The notes below the pieces were generated by a model. It was not told where the DNA came from. It ran no database searches and was given only the letters and a program-made list of their open reading frames with translations. This document shows, piece by piece, positions 1 to 6,751 of a stretch of 20,312 bases of DNA (its first letter is position 1; each line of letters opens with the position of its first letter). The translations under genes and the position numbers were made by a program. This DNA is from UBA9647 sp049522195 (lineage in GTDB: Bacteria > Bacteroidota > Ignavibacteria > UBA10030). The stretch is from NCBI GenBank assembly GCA_049522195.1, contig JBEKOB010000072.1, forward strand, positions 1-20,312. The letters are read 5' to 3'.

Positions 1-15
1 CCAATACAGGATCAT

Positions 16-40
16 AGACGCACTCGTGCGTCTTTCTGTC
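16..40 (+). terminator. Rho-independent terminator of an upstream gene outside the window
   Basis: The arms AGACGCA and TGCGTCT form a 7-bp stem around a CTCG tetraloop, followed at once by the T-rich run TTCTGTCTT on the plus strand. It would end a plus-strand transcript entering from the left edge. The minus-strand side has no T-run. From 41 to about 228 I see no gene or clear signal. Confidence 0.5.
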
Positions 41-228
41 TTATCAGCGCAGAGATTAAATTGCACAACATGTGAGGATGCAATCCCACGTTCCACGGGT
101 CAGGCTCGAATGTCAGAGGCGGGCTTCAGTGTCTGGATGTAAAACTACGCTTGCCTTATACCAAAAGCAAACAGAGGTCAACTTTGGGGAAAAGATGGGG
201 TGTGATTGCAGAATTCCTGAGTAAAACA

Positions 229-264
229 AAGAATCCTCACCGATCTTCACCGATGAGGATTCTT
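229..264 (-). terminator. Terminator of the tRNA-fMet transcript
   Basis: A perfect 11-bp inverted repeat (229-239 against 254-264) encloses a 14-nt loop. On the minus strand it is followed by a T-rich stretch (TTGTTTTAC). It begins 13 nt beyond the 3' end of the tRNA, where a terminator for that gene is expected. Confidence 0.65.
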
Positions 265-276
265 CTTTAGAGCTTG

Positions 277-349
277 TAGCGGGGGCAGGACTTGAACCTG
301 CAACCTTCGGGTTATGAGCCCGACGAGCTTCCAATTGCTCCACCCCGCG
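277..349 (-). tRNA. Initiator tRNA-fMet (anticodon CAT)
   Basis: Read on the minus strand, 73 nt fold into a full cloverleaf: a 7-nt acceptor arm starting CGCGGGG, a D stem GAGC/GCTC, an anticodon stem-loop with CAT (plus positions 314-316), and a T arm GCAGG-TTCAAGT-CCTGC. Three features mark it as initiator rather than elongator Met. The anticodon stem has three consecutive G:C pairs (GGG/CCC). The D stem has a purine-pyrimidine pair (A11:U24). The first acceptor position is unpaired. The mismatch here is C1 against U72, not the C1 against A72 of E. coli. The 3' CCA is not encoded (genomic CAA follows A73), so it must be added after transcription. Confidence 0.95.
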
Positions 350-434
350 ATCATGTTTACACTTCGCATCCCGGTAGAGCCCTGAGCGAGTCGCATCGTC
401 TTCTGATGTGACGAGTCGAAGGGCACCCCGCGAT
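341..434. repeat. 11-bp direct repeat copying the tRNA 5' end, flanking an inserted segment
   Basis: The 11-mer CACCCCGCGAT occurs at 341-351, covering the first nine bases of the tRNA, and again at 424-434. The 72 bp between the copies includes a REP-like palindrome. From the second copy, the distance to the predicted -10 box would give a leader of about 7 nt, which is normal for a tRNA gene. This suggests the segment was inserted at the 5' end of the tRNA and duplicated 11 bp. Confidence 0.55.
379..424. repeat. REP-like palindromic element, copy 1
   Basis: The ends GCCCT (379-383) and AGGGC (420-424) pair. Inside them, TCGCATC (391-397) pairs with GATGTGA (405-411) with one G-T wobble. The element contains CCCTGAGCGAG and GAGTCGAAGGG. 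These match the start and end of the element at 6644-6675 except at one base each. Small palindromes of this CCCTGAGC...TCGAAGGG style are common in environmental bacterial genomes. Confidence 0.5.
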
Positions 435-445
435 GTGTGAAATTC

Positions 446-474
446 AATATACAACCATTTTCACCTCAAGTCAA
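446..474 (-). promoter_or_regulatory. Sigma-70-like promoter of tRNA-fMet
   Basis: On the minus strand, TTGACT (plus 469-474) and TATATT (plus 446-451) are separated by exactly 17 bp. The predicted start is near 439, leaving a leader of about 90 nt before the mature tRNA, long for a tRNA gene because of the inserted palindrome. RNase P would remove it. Confidence 0.6.
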
Positions 475-554
475 GGCACGTTTTGCTCACCAATTCTCTC
501 TCGCTGCCTCGAACCCAACCGACATCTTGAGCACATTTTCATTACTTTCCTGCT

Positions 555-2543
555 GTGAAAGACATTCATGAACATATCCGCAAGATTTTCTCTGAAGGAG
601 GATCGCTCAGCTCGATACCCGATTTCGAGTACCGACCACAACAACTTGACATGGCGCTCGCCATCGCATCGGCCGTCGATTCACGAGCGCACCTGATCAT
701 TGAGGCCCCAACCGGCGTTGGTAAGAGCCTGGCATATCTTATTCCCGCAATACTCCACGCCGTGCTGCGCGATCGAAAAGCCATTATCTCGTCCCATACG
801 AAAAACCTTCAGGAACAACTGCTACGAAAGGACGTTGAACTGGCCCGGACTCTTCTCCCAGTCGAGTTCAACGCCGCCTTGTTGAAAGGACGGAAGAACT
901 ACCTCTGCACCACCCGCCTGAAGAACGCCCACAACCACCAGCGACAATTGTTCGCCAAGGAAGAAACCGATGAACTCGAGATGCTGCGGGAGTGGACCGA
1001 AACGACGCGGGATGGCGACCTCGAGTCCCTCCCCTTCCCACTGAGCCAGACAATCCGGCAACAAGTATGGTCCGAGCAGGGTGCCTGCAGCCAGAAGATC
1101 TGCGGAACAGGTTGTTTTTTCCAGCGCGCCAAGGCGCGTGCACGCGAGTCACACCTCATCGTCATGAACCACGCGCTTTTCTTCACGCTCCTTGCGTCCC
1201 AACCCCAACGGGAAGGATTCCTCTACGACAACGATTTCGTCATCTTCGATGAAGCGCATACGCTCGAATCCATTGCGGGAGTGGGAATCGGCAAGGACCT
1301 TTCGCGCGCTCAGGTCCTGTATACGATTCACCGCCTCTACAATCCGCGGACGAAGAAAGGACTGCTGGCACGGATCAAAAAGAAATACGCCCGGGATCTG
1401 TGCGCCGAAGCCGAGGAGGTCACCAACGAGTTCTTCGATAGCATTGTGCGAGCGGCGAATAGCACAAAGCCGTCCGCATCCACGGTTCGCGTGCGGGGAC
1501 CGCACCTCGTGGCCAACATCGTCGATCCGTACCTCCAGCAACTGCAAGACGTGACGAAAGAACTCGTCAAAGATGAGAACTCAAAACTAAGCAAGGAAGA
1601 GCTGACGATCGCACATCGCCTTCTCTGGGAAGCTCAGGTGCTCATCGGAGAATTCCTGGACCAACCCGATCCAGCTCTCACCTACTGGGTGGAACTTCCG
1701 GAGAAAAATTCGAAGAACCTGACTCTCTGTGCCGCACCGACAGACATCTCTTCAAGCGTCGGGCCGATGTTATTCCGCGAGAACACGTCAGTCATCTTAA
1801 CGAGCGCCACGCTCGCAGTCGCCGGCTCCCTCGACTATATCCAGAACCGCCTCGGCGCAAGGCCGGCGGAAACTGTCATTCTTGATACGCCTTTCAACTT
1901 CCGCAGACAGATGAAGGTTGTGATCGCGGGAGATATTCCCGCTCCGGACGCTGCCGGGTATGAAGAGCAGCTGGCCGATTGGATTTTGTCGAGTGTCCTC
2001 CGGAGCCAGGGAAAGGCACTTGTTCTCTTTACGAGCACCGCGCTGATGAGACGCACGGCGCAGGCCCTCCGCGCATCCTTTCATCAGGAGGGACTGCAAT
2101 TGTTGGTTCAGGGAAGCGGGCCTTCGCGGTACGATCTGCTTGAGGAGTTCAAACGGGATGTGAATTCAGTCCTGTTCGGACTGGACAGTTTCTGGATGGG
2201 GGTCGACGTTCCGGGTGAGGCTCTCGAACACGTCATCATCACACGGCTTCCGTTTGCCGTACCCGATCATCCGCTCATCGAATCGCGAACAGAATTCATC
2301 GCTCAACACGGCGGGAACGCATTCATGGAGTTCACGCTTCCCGAAGCGGTGATCAAGTTCCGGCAAGGTGTTGGACGTTTGATTCGATCCACTTCCGACA
2401 GAGGAGTCATTACGATACTCGATTCGAGGATTGTGTCAAAACGGTATGGACAACTCTTCCTGCGCTCCCTTCCCCCCTGTCCTGTCGAAATGATTTCCTC
2501 GTCAGGTGAAGTAGAAGAATTCGAACGGTTCGATCAATCCTGA
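555..2543 (+). CDS. dinG: ATP-dependent DNA helicase, DinG/XPD (Rad3) family with Fe-S cluster
   Basis: This 662-aa superfamily 2 helicase should unwind DNA 5' to 3' in repair or when resolving R-loops and forked structures. Visible motifs are Walker A EAPTGVGKS (50-58), DEAH box (232-235), and motif VI QGVGRLIR (604-611). Four cysteines at 118, 178, 183 and 187 sit between motifs Ia and II, where this family holds its [4Fe-4S] cluster. The N-terminal YRPQQ (26-30) is the Q-motif-like entry. Length lies between E. coli YoaA and DinG, and there is no N-terminal exonuclease domain like that of some Firmicutes DinG. The start is GTG at 555: an in-frame stop at 528-530 and no other start codon after it rule out anything upstream, and the next Met is residue 33. 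No clear Shine-Dalgarno sequence precedes it. It stands alone between the tRNA and a repeat-rich gap. The family is certain; DinG versus YoaA is not. Confidence 0.93.
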   Translation: MKDIHEHIRKIFSEGGSLSSIPDFEYRPQQLDMALAIASAVDSRAHLIIEAPTGVGKSLAYLIPAILHAVLRDRKAIISSHTKNLQEQLLRKDVELARTLLPVEFNAALLKGRKNYLCTTRLKNAHNHQRQLFAKEETDELEMLREWTETTRDGDLESLPFPLSQTIRQQVWSEQGACSQKICGTGCFFQRAKARARESHLIVMNHALFFTLLASQPQREGFLYDNDFVIFDEAHTLESIAGVGIGKDLSRAQVLYTIHRLYNPRTKKGLLARIKKKYARDLCAEAEEVTNEFFDSIVRAANSTKPSASTVRVRGPHLVANIVDPYLQQLQDVTKELVKDENSKLSKEELTIAHRLLWEAQVLIGEFLDQPDPALTYWVELPEKNSKNLTLCAAPTDISSSVGPMLFRENTSVILTSATLAVAGSLDYIQNRLGARPAETVILDTPFNFRRQMKVVIAGDIPAPDAAGYEEQLADWILSSVLRSQGKALVLFTSTALMRRTAQALRASFHQEGLQLLVQGSGPSRYDLLEEFKRDVNSVLFGLDSFWMGVDVPGEALEHVIITRLPFAVPDHPLIESRTEFIAQHGGNAFMEFTLPEAVIKFRQGVGRLIRSTSDRGVITILDSRIVSKRYGQLFLRSLPPCPVEMISSSGEVEEFERFDQS

Positions 2544-2611
2544 CTAGAGCCCATCTCAAAAATCCCACGGAAGAATGAGTTCGGGCAAGTGGGTCAGATG
2601 AGAAACGTTTC

Positions 2612-2683
2612 ACAGAGAGACACAAAGTGAACACGGAGATACACAGAGAAATCTTCTCTGTGGCACTTTGTGACTCTCCGTGG
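2612..2683. repeat. Word-type inverted repeats (CACAGAGA / CACAAAGTG family)
   Basis: CACAGAGAA (2643-2651) pairs with TTCTCTGTG (2655-2663) across a 3-nt loop. CACAAAGTG (2622-2630) pairs with CACTTTGTG (2665-2673). CACGGAGA (2633-2640) pairs with TCTCCGTG (2676-2683), crossing the previous pair. Similar CTCTGTG/CTCCGTG words are frequent non-coding filler in environmental bacterial genomes. Confidence 0.55.
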
Positions 2684-2774
2684 AACTCTGTGTAATTACA
2701 GGAGCATCAGACAGGGTGAGTCTTCTCCCCTGTTTTCGAGATAGCTTCTAACTGGCTGCTGAACTTCTAAGTTC

Positions 2775-3005
2775 AAGAGCAAAGCACACACCCCTCGTTC
2801 CCCTCTCGCGCCCCGCTCGCCTCTTACGAGAGGGGACGTTTAGTTCACGAGTTGGAAGAGGCGGGCCCCTAGGCTCTGACAGTCCCCTCTGTGCGGCGGC
2901 GAGTGTGTTGGGGAGAGGGGATGAAAGTCCCGTTCCGCTCGAAGACGGAACGAGGATTCTCGTCCCGAACTGTGTTCGGGACGGAAGGGTGTGTGTTTTG
3001 ATCTT
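2775..3005. repeat. Nested palindromic island
   Basis: Outer arms 2775-2802 and 2978-3005 are inverted copies matching at 23 of 28 positions. Inside are four further hairpins. Arms 2799-2808/2827-2836 give 10 bp. Arms 2883-2890/2914-2921 give 8 bp. Arms 2931-2937/2946-2952 give 7 bp. Arms 2961-2970/2974-2983 give a perfect 10 bp with a 3-nt loop. There is no transposase and no good open frame. Confidence 0.6.
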
Positions 3006-3180
3006 TTTCGAGATTTCATGAGATCATAGTTACTGCACTCGGTGCCCCGCAAAAAGTTCACCCGAACGACATAATCAAAGGACATGCGAGATACGACACT
3101 AGAAGTATCTCAAAAACCGTCACGCAAAGTCGCCAAGCCGCAAAGACATAATTGGTCGCGGGCAAACACACGCGTGCCGA

Positions 3181-3203
3181 GCGGTTGTGGTAGCAACAAC
3201 CGC
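3181..3203 (-). terminator. Stem-loop downstream of the permease, possible terminator
   Basis: GCGGTTGT (3181-3188) pairs perfectly with ACAACCGC (3196-3203) around a 7-nt loop. It lies 17 bp past the permease stop codon. A T-run on the minus-strand 3' side is missing, so it may only stabilise the mRNA end or be Rho-assisted. Confidence 0.35.
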
Positions 3204-3219
3204 AATCTACGAACTGATA

Positions 3220-4248
3220 CTACCAGTTTTTCTTGAGAAGATAGATGAATATCGGAGCACCGACGACTGCAGTAACAACACCAACGGGGATTTCAGAAGG
3301 AGCGAGCACGACTCTCGAGAGCAAATCGCACGCGATAAGATACGTTGCACCGGCAAGGAACGAAGCCGGGATGAGAAGACGATGGTCCGGTCCGAACATC
3401 ATGCGGCAGGCGTGAGGGACTACAAGTCCTACAAAGCCAACCACACCGCTGACAGAAACTGCCAGGCCGGTAATGAACGAGGCGAGCAGGTACGAGATCC
3501 GCTTGACCTTGTCCACCTCGACGCCGAGGTGCAGCGCAGTTTCGTCGCCCGTGGAAATCAGGTTAAAATGACGGGCTTGCGTCGAAAGGGCGAGCGAAGC
3601 CAGGAGGATCAAGGGGGCGACAACCCAGAACGACTGGATGTCCGCCGAGCTCAGGTTTCCGATGAGCCACAGGTATGTTGTGCGAAGGTCCTGGTTGACG
3701 AGAGCGGTAAACAAAAGCACTATTGAGCTGAAGAACGCACCAACCATCACTCCCGATAACAGAAGAGCATTCGTGTCGAGGATGCCGCGTCGATGCCCAA
3801 GGACGAACACCAGGAACATCACCAGTCCTGAGCCCACGAACGAAAACAGAGGTGTTGTAAAATGCGCGGCTCCGATACCGGCCATCATTGCGACAAGTGC
3901 GCCGACGGTTCCGCCACTCGATATTCCAAGTATATACGGCTCTGCGAGGGGATTCCGCAATAAGGCCTGAAGCACCGCTCCTGCAACTGACAGGCCCGCC
4001 CCGACAGTCAGGGCAAGGAGCACGCGCGGGAGTCTGATGTTAAGCAGGATGGTGCGCTGCATCTCCATCGATGGATCGGAGGGTGATGTCAATGCACGCC
4101 ATAACTCGGAGATGGACATCGGCGTGGACCCGACCAAGAGCGAACCGAGGGCGACAACCGCGAGCACTCCGGACAGTGCGGCGAGTGTGACAATCGTCTT
4201 CCGGGGAGTGAGTGGAGTTCGTTTCATCGGACGGGAAGCTTCAGACAC
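3220..4248 (-). CDS. FecCD/BtuC-family ABC transporter permease (iron-siderophore, haem or cobalamin import)
   Basis: This 342-aa inner-membrane protein has many hydrophobic segments, as expected for the ten-helix FecCD fold. Family hallmarks are RLPR (72-75), RNPLAEP with LGISSGG (98-113), GVVGFVGLVVPH in the last third, and EIPVGVVTAVVGAPIFIYLL at the C-terminus. It should form the channel for a periplasmic-binding-protein-dependent importer; the substrate cannot be told from sequence. The GTG start lies 3 bp after the obg stop, implying cotranscription. An ATG at residue 8 (4227) is an alternative start, and neither has a strong ribosome site. No ATPase or binding protein gene adjoins it; repeats follow directly, which is unusual because the ATPase commonly comes next. 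Those partners must be encoded elsewhere or be lost. Confidence 0.9.
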   Translation of the reverse strand: MSEASRPMKRTPLTPRKTIVTLAALSGVLAVVALGSLLVGSTPMSISELWRALTSPSDPSMEMQRTILLNIRLPRVLLALTVGAGLSVAGAVLQALLRNPLAEPYILGISSGGTVGALVAMMAGIGAAHFTTPLFSFVGSGLVMFLVFVLGHRRGILDTNALLLSGVMVGAFFSSIVLLFTALVNQDLRTTYLWLIGNLSSADIQSFWVVAPLILLASLALSTQARHFNLISTGDETALHLGVEVDKVKRISYLLASFITGLAVSVSGVVGFVGLVVPHACRMMFGPDHRLLIPASFLAGATYLIACDLLSRVVLAPSEIPVGVVTAVVGAPIFIYLLKKNW

Positions 4249-4251
4249 GAT

Positions 4252-5241
4252 CTAGTTTGGTTTGAGAGCACGCCACATTTGCTCAAGAAGCGGCTGCAGC
4301 CCTTCCCTCGACACGGAGGAGATGCGTACGACCGGTATCTTCTTTCCGAAGGAAACTCGCTTGAGACGTTTCAGCGCCTGCGGCTCGAAAAGATCGATTT
4401 TCGTCAGGGCCACGATCTTCGGTTTCTTGGCGAGTGCCGCGTTGTAGCTGGCCAGCTCGTTGAGCAGTGTTTCATAGTCGCGTTTCGGATCTTCGCTGAT
4501 GGATTCGATCAGGAAGACGAGCACTCTCGTGCGCTCAATATGACGGAGGAACTGGATACCCAGCCCTTTCCCCAGATGCGCCCCTTTGATGAGTCCGGGC
4601 ATATCGGCAAGCGTGAAGCTCTTCCCTTCCGCGTATCGGACGATTCCAAGATTCGGCGTTAACGTTGTGAAGGGATAATCGGCGATTTTGGGTTTTGCGG
4701 CTGACACGACCGAAATGAGTGTCGATTTCCCTGCGTTTGGAAATCCAACGAGCCCCACGTCGGCAATGAGTTTCAGCTCGAGCATGAGTTCGGACTCTTC
4801 GCCCGGAATCCCGGGCTCTGCAACTCTCGGCGCCTGGTTGGTGGAGGTCGCAAACTCGGCGTTTCCTCGTCCACCTTTCCCACCCTTGGCGACAACAACC
4901 TCATCTCCCTCATGCACCAGATCTCCGACAATTTTCCTGTGCGAACCCTCCATCACGATTGTTCCGCATGGGACCCGGAGCACAATGTCCACACCAGTTC
5001 TTCCCGTCTGGTCTTTTCCACGCCCGTTTTCACCATTCTCGGCTTTGTATGAACGCTTGTACCGAAAATCGAGCAATGTGCCGAGCTGCTTGTCAGCGCG
5101 GATGATGACGTTCCCGCCGTTTCCACCATTGCCACCATCAGGACCTCCCTTCGGGACATACTTTTCCCGCCGGAAACTGATCGTCCCGTTGCCGCCATTG
5201 CCCGCCTTTACAAAGATGACAGCCTGATCGATGAATTGCAT
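4252..5241 (-). CDS. obg: GTPase Obg/CgtA, 50S ribosome assembly
   Basis: This 329-aa GTPase acts in late 50S subunit maturation and stringent/stress control. The N-terminal glycine-rich Obg fold spans about 1-157, with dense GGNGG repeats (33-43). The G domain follows: G1 GFPNAGKS (166-173), switch I around YPFTTLTPN (189-197), G3 DMPG (213-216), G4 TKID (280-283, where NKxD is the textbook form), and an SS-containing G5 near 308. There is no C-terminal OCT domain, so this is the short Obg form. The ATG start gives the canonical MQFIDQA-type N-terminus. It lies 39 bp downstream of the unknown 428-aa gene and 3 bp upstream of the permease, consistent with one minus-strand transcript. No good Shine-Dalgarno sequence is visible. 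Confidence 0.97.
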   Translation of the reverse strand: MQFIDQAVIFVKAGNGGNGTISFRREKYVPKGGPDGGNGGNGGNVIIRADKQLGTLLDFRYKRSYKAENGENGRGKDQTGRTGVDIVLRVPCGTIVMEGSHRKIVGDLVHEGDEVVVAKGGKGGRGNAEFATSTNQAPRVAEPGIPGEESELMLELKLIADVGLVGFPNAGKSTLISVVSAAKPKIADYPFTTLTPNLGIVRYAEGKSFTLADMPGLIKGAHLGKGLGIQFLRHIERTRVLVFLIESISEDPKRDYETLLNELASYNAALAKKPKIVALTKIDLFEPQALKRLKRVSFGKKIPVVRISSVSREGLQPLLEQMWRALKPN

Positions 5242-5280
5242 GAAATTGGTGTCTTAGTGAAGAAATAGGAAATGGTTGAG

Positions 5281-6567
5281 TTACTTTTCTTCCGGCTTGC
5301 TCTCTTCTCCCGGAAGGAATCGGCGCTGGACTTTGTCCGTGAAAAGGATGCCGACTTCCGAAAACGGATCGACATCGTTGGTCATAAAAACCTGCTGAAG
5401 ATATGCTGATGCTTCCTTCCACTCCGTCATTCGGTTCAGTTGATCCAACGACTCCCGGAACAGAAGCTCATCCTTCTGGAAAACTTTTTTGATGAATGTT
5501 TTCTCTTCCGATGGAGAGAAGAGGGAATGCAAATTGACAAGCTCTCCCAGAGGGGCGGCTTCACCGTCGGTTCCCTCAAGAGTTTCTGACGGTTCGGGCT
5601 GAGAAATTATGAAGGGCTCGTCCTCTTCAAAATCCGAAAAGATCTTGATCGGAACTTTTGTTGAATTCGGGACTTCTTGCGCCGCCTCTTCCTGCTTTGG
5701 GCTCTCCTCCGGTTTCGCAGCCGGTTCCTCAGGGACAGTCGCCTGCCGCTCCTCAGGGAACTCGACCTCGGCGTCTTCGTTTTTCGTCCTGACCTTCTCG
5801 ATATAGTTCGCAAGCTGGCGGAGACTCAGGTCAGCGATCTCGTTCTGATCCCGCTCTGTTTCGAGCCTCTCTTTGATATCATTCAGCTTCTTGTCTTCAA
5901 AGAAGACGATCGCCGCGTTGATCGGGATCCTTGGCTCGGAATGTGCCTGACCGGGAGTGAGGTCGGCTGAGGCAATGAACCGAAGGATGGGGCGCGTCAT
6001 CAGTGCCAGCTCGACACTCGTATGCCGCGACACGATCTCCTGGTCGATTTTGCCGAGGAGTTCCGTAAATTCCTCGTACGTCAATTCAGCCAGCCCGCGA
6101 TCCTCTATAAACCGCTTGATAATCTCTGCATAGTACGAGTAATCGACGCAATACCGGAGCTTCCGCCGGATATCCGATGTGGGGCGACGCCGCTGGTTCT
6201 CGAAGATGAAATTGAGCAGCGTCCACTGCGGCCGACACAGGAAATTGAACTCGAAGTGAACCGCGTGATCCAGCATCAGGGCAAAATCGTGCTGACCGAA
6301 CACATAGTTGTGCACGAGCAGAAGGTCAATTTGTTCCTGCAGGCGAACGACTTCACGAAGAGAATAGGGGAACTTCTTCGAGCGGACTTCTGTCTGCCGT
6401 TCCTGCTGAAGCATCTGCTGCACACGGGCCTTGAAGTAGGCCTTCACGGCCGGATGCAGGTTGGCTGCGAGAATGTCCTTCAGGCGGATGCTCTCCGCCT
6501 CCCCAATCGTGCGGACACGGACAGCGCTCATAATCAGTTCTATTTCGGACTCAAAGATGTATCCCAT
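5281..6567 (-). CDS. Conserved-looking hypothetical protein, cytoplasmic, with acidic Pro/Glu linker
   Basis: I do not recognise this 428-aa protein. It has no signal peptide or membrane segment. Residues 1-260 look mostly alpha-helical and are rich in Arg, Glu and aromatics (RRRPTSDIRRKLRYC at 126-140). Residues about 262-345 are a low-complexity Glu/Pro/Ala linker. Residues about 346-420 form a second compact, probably helical region. The layout suggests a two-domain adaptor or scaffold. Codon usage looks like that of its neighbours, and strong charge patterning argues it is real. The stop is 39 bp before obg, suggesting an operon. The start could be ATG 6567 or Met13 (ATG 6531); neither has a clear ribosome site. 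No function is proposed. Confidence 0.8.
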   Translation of the reverse strand: MGYIFESEIELIMSAVRVRTIGEAESIRLKDILAANLHPAVKAYFKARVQQMLQQERQTEVRSKKFPYSLREVVRLQEQIDLLLVHNYVFGQHDFALMLDHAVHFEFNFLCRPQWTLLNFIFENQRRRPTSDIRRKLRYCVDYSYYAEIIKRFIEDRGLAELTYEEFTELLGKIDQEIVSRHTSVELALMTRPILRFIASADLTPGQAHSEPRIPINAAIVFFEDKKLNDIKERLETERDQNEIADLSLRQLANYIEKVRTKNEDAEVEFPEERQATVPEEPAAKPEESPKQEEAAQEVPNSTKVPIKIFSDFEEDEPFIISQPEPSETLEGTDGEAAPLGELVNLHSLFSPSEEKTFIKKVFQKDELLFRESLDQLNRMTEWKEASAYLQQVFMTNDVDPFSEVGILFTDKVQRRFLPGEESKPEEK

Positions 6568-6751
6568 AGGGGTCGCAGGAAGTTCGGTGGTTGTAAACAG
6601 TAAATAGTGAATAGTAAATAGTAAATTGTGAGTGGTTAATTTACCCCGAGCGAGCGCCTTTTGCGACTCGAGGGGTTGGTGGTGAGTGGTTAATTGGGAT
6701 TGGTTGATTGGTCACCTAACCATTTAACCAATTAACCTTTTAACCAGTCAT
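6568..6751. repeat. AT-rich repeats and inverted repeat between minus-strand genes
   Basis: The gap contains AGTAAATAGT-type tandem words (about 6599-6627), two copies of GAGTGGTTAATT (near 6630 and 6685), a REP-like element (6644-6675), and perfect 10-bp arms GGTTAATTGG (6688-6697) and CCAATTAACC (6728-6737). The last pair lies just after the stop of the TPR gene but has no T-run typical of a terminator. Confidence 0.6.
6644..6675. repeat. REP-like palindromic element, copy 2
   Basis: The element folds with CCCC/GGGG, CGAG/CTCG and CGC/GCG pairs around the loop CTTTT, with small internal bulges. Its first eleven bases CCCCGAGCGAG and last eleven GACTCGAGGGG each differ at two or fewer bases from the element at 379-424, so both belong to one dispersed family. 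Confidence 0.5.

Larger units (their letters stand above)
2544..3219. other. Gene-free intergenic region rich in repeats
   Basis: I find no credible gene between the helicase and the convergent permease. The stretch holds word-type inverted repeats (2612-2683), a nested palindromic island (2775-3005), a pair of CGCAAAG words at 3123 and 3142, and a hairpin just downstream of the permease (3181-3203). The open frames present cross these repeats and have no recognisable protein character. Confidence 0.6.

Noticed and set aside
113..454. Minus-strand open frames across the tRNA region
   Set aside because: They run through the tRNA-fMet gene, its terminator and promoter, and have no protein-like character.
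555..2543. Frameshift or split in the helicase
   Set aside because: All helicase motifs and the four cluster cysteines occur in one frame from GTG to stop.
2840..3085. Short minus-strand open frame in the gap after the helicase
   Set aside because: It crosses several palindromes and its product is low in recognisable structure; more likely non-coding repeat sequence.
2612..3160. Possible CRISPR array
   Set aside because: The repeats are unequal, mostly inverted rather than direct, and have no regular spacing or spacers.
3187..3726. Plus-strand open frame of 179 codons
   Set aside because: It is antisense to the FecCD permease and has a charged, patternless composition.
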